In this document: piece by piece, positions 62,837 through 64,000 of the stretch
Numbering within the stretch: position 1 is the first letter of the stretch
Layout of the letters: each line of letters begins with the position of its first letter
Source of the DNA: Hydrogenophilales bacterium
Lineage (GTDB): Bacteria; Pseudomonadota; Gammaproteobacteria; Burkholderiales; Eutrophovitaceae
Assembly (NCBI GenBank): GCA_902627495.1
Contig: CACOJS010000002.1
Span: forward strand, 1 to 64,000
Direction of reading: 5' to 3'
Length of the DNA: 64,000 nucleotides
Translations under genes and position numbers: made by a program
Notes under the pieces: model-generated
What the model was told of the DNA's origin: nothing
Database searches by the model: none
What the model saw: only the letters and a program-made list of their open reading frames with translations

Positions 62837-64000
62837 GTGAACCCTGAACTTAGTCGTCTTTTATCACTAATTGGTTATGCTCAAGAGGCCATGAGGTCTC
62901 GGAATAGAGTTGTTGCTGATATTGCTGATCATGGGGGGTTCCTGCTCTTTGAGCGTGATATATCTGGTCTTGAGGGAATCAAATTATCGATGGGTAATAT
63001 GGAGACTCCTGACCAGGAGTGGTTGCGTTTGGAAAAGCCAGCGGCTAAGGAATCAGTCCCAAAACCATCATCTCCCTTGTTAGCTCCTTGGATCAAGTTA
63101 GGTGCTACAACAAATGATCAACCGAGGTTACTCGACAAAATATTAGCTGATTCGGTCGCTTCTGCAGACATGTATCCTGATCAATCAGAAAACCGTGAAG
63201 GTATTGATACAATTCAAGGAAATAGTGATTGGTTAGTCCTTGACGATTATCCCATGAAGTCTGATTTGCAACAGGAGTTGTCAAACTATACTAGGACAAC
63301 TTGGGCCTCTTGGGCAAAAAGAGAAAAAAATAGAAGGTTGATGTCTAGAGTTTATTTGGGGCTCTTCACTCTCTTTCAGAAGCTTGGGGGAGGGTTATCC
63401 GAACATCAGTTAGAACTGGTTTGGGGTGGAGGTTTGGCCACTTATGTGGAAGGAAATCGGCGAATAAGTTATCCAGCAATATCCCAGGCTATGGACCTGA
63501 TGTTTGATGAGGATAGTGGATCAGCCGTTGTGAGACCTAGACAGCTTGATCCAAAATTTGAGTGGGAAATGTTTATCCCTGGTGAGATCCCTCAGATCAG
63601 TAAAGAAGATTTAGACCAGTCAGAAAATTTGGGCCTGACATCCTCTTTTAACCCCTTCGATAAGTCTAGTTATTCGGACGCACTAAATTTCTTTAAGAAA
63701 GTAGTTTTAAATAGTAACCCTGCAGCCACCCTAGAGTTTGAAGAGTCATGGGTTTTGTTCTCTCGACCTAGAAGCTCAAGTTTGGCTGTTCAGGACCTTG
63801 AAAGATTCCGAAGCTCATTACAAAGACACATGGATGGCGAATCTTTGCCTCCTGCTGTGAGGAGTTTATTGGTACCTCCGTCTGATCGTGTGCTGTCAAG
63901 AAAATCCAAGCTGTATAGAGGAGTGAGTTTTTCGCACCATGAAACAGAAAGAGGGGGAGAGGTGTCCGATTTGTTTTTTCCCAAACCTTTCAATACTGAA
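62837..64000 (+). CDS. N-terminal part of a large unrecognised protein, cut by the window edge
   Basis: From the GTG at 62837 (an in-frame TGA lies nine bases upstream) the frame is open for 388 codons to the last base. The protein starts MNPELSRLLSLIGYAQEAMR and contains EWLRLEKPAAKE, SPLLAPWIKLG, TRTTWASWAKREKNRR and FEESWVLFSRPRSSSLAVQD. No catalytic motif appears in this part. The style recalls the N-terminal region of very large SF1-helicase/AAA proteins (DUF4011-like neighbours), but that is a recollection I cannot test. No good ribosome-binding site precedes the GTG. Confidence 0.75.
   Translation, partial: MNPELSRLLSLIGYAQEAMRSRNRVVADIADHGGFLLFERDISGLEGIKLSMGNMETPDQEWLRLEKPAAKESVPKPSSPLLAPWIKLGATTNDQPRLLDKILADSVASADMYPDQSENREGIDTIQGNSDWLVLDDYPMKSDLQQELSNYTRTTWASWAKREKNRRLMSRVYLGLFTLFQKLGGGLSEHQLELVWGGGLATYVEGNRRISYPAISQAMDLMFDEDSGSAVVRPRQLDPKFEWEMFIPGEIPQISKEDLDQSENLGLTSSFNPFDKSSYSDALNFFKKVVLNSNPAATLEFEESWVLFSRPRSSSLAVQDLERFRSSLQRHMDGESLPPAVRSLLVPPSDRVLSRKSKLYRGVSFSHHETERGGEVSDLFFPKPFNTE

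Overview
The window reads as a chromosomal segment of an uncultivated, fairly AT-rich proteobacterium, most likely a marine betaproteobacterium (Burkholderiales-like). The evidence is gene order: infA lies between secY and rpmJ, uvrA / MFS permease / ssb follow the ribosomal operon, and the blocks fmdB-aspS-nudB, wrbA-DUF2069-gluQ and proS-rppH are all arrangements familiar from Beta- (and partly Gamma-) proteobacteria. TRAP transporters, an Mrp-type sodium/proton antiporter and tight spacing fit a marine lifestyle. Taxonomy is inferred from synteny and protein style only.

Layout. 1-6.4 kb: the end of the spc operon and the alpha operon (rpsH to rplQ), with rpsD missing from its usual place before rpoA. 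6.4-15.1 kb: uvrA, an MFS permease, ssb, a single-chain indolepyruvate ferredoxin oxidoreductase and a small unknown protein. 15.2-22.5 kb: housekeeping genes (FmdB-type zinc ribbon, aspS, nudB, nadA, pbpG, an FMN-dependent alpha-hydroxyacid dehydrogenase, a GNAT enzyme and a DUF2062 membrane protein). 22.5-29.8 kb: a ten-gene minus-strand operon for an Mrp/Mnh cation-proton antiporter with three ND5/MrpD-like subunits and a small unassigned membrane protein. 30-34.4 kb: a TRAP transporter (Tat-lipoprotein receptor, DctQ, DctM) followed at once by a 2-hydroxyacid dehydrogenase, with a probable attenuator between receptor and permease genes. 34.4-38.8 kb: a CPA1 antiporter, a CBS protein and the 5-oxoprolinase genes pxpBCA. 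38.9-46.5 kb: an outer-membrane protein, a MoaB/CinA-type protein, gluQ, DUF2069, wrbA, proS, an SpeE-like enzyme, rppH and a quinone oxidoreductase. 46.6-54.3 kb: an aldo/keto reductase, a nitronate monooxygenase-like protein, a DUF1800-DUF1501 secreted pair, a thioesterase, an orphan ParA with a 30-codon overlapping leader ORF, and a gamma-carbonic anhydrase. 54.3-64 kb: an accessory-looking stretch with an FGE-fold protein lacking the FGE cysteines, a di-heme DUF1111 protein, a second TRAP system, a Tat-exported amidohydrolase-like protein paired with a small secreted twin-CX10C protein, and the first 388 codons of a large unrecognised protein that runs off the window.

How it fits together: the two TRAP systems use related, TakP-like receptors and are sodium-coupled as a family, while the Mrp complex and the CPA1 antiporter exchange sodium for protons. 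Together they suggest sodium-based uptake of organic acids, processed by the 2-hydroxyacid dehydrogenase and the FMN dehydrogenase. The most notable items are the missing rpsD, the Mrp operon with its small extra membrane protein, the twin-CX10C/amidohydrolase pair, the parA leader ORF and the truncated large protein at the right edge. I see no CRISPR array, insertion sequence, rRNA or convincing tRNA.
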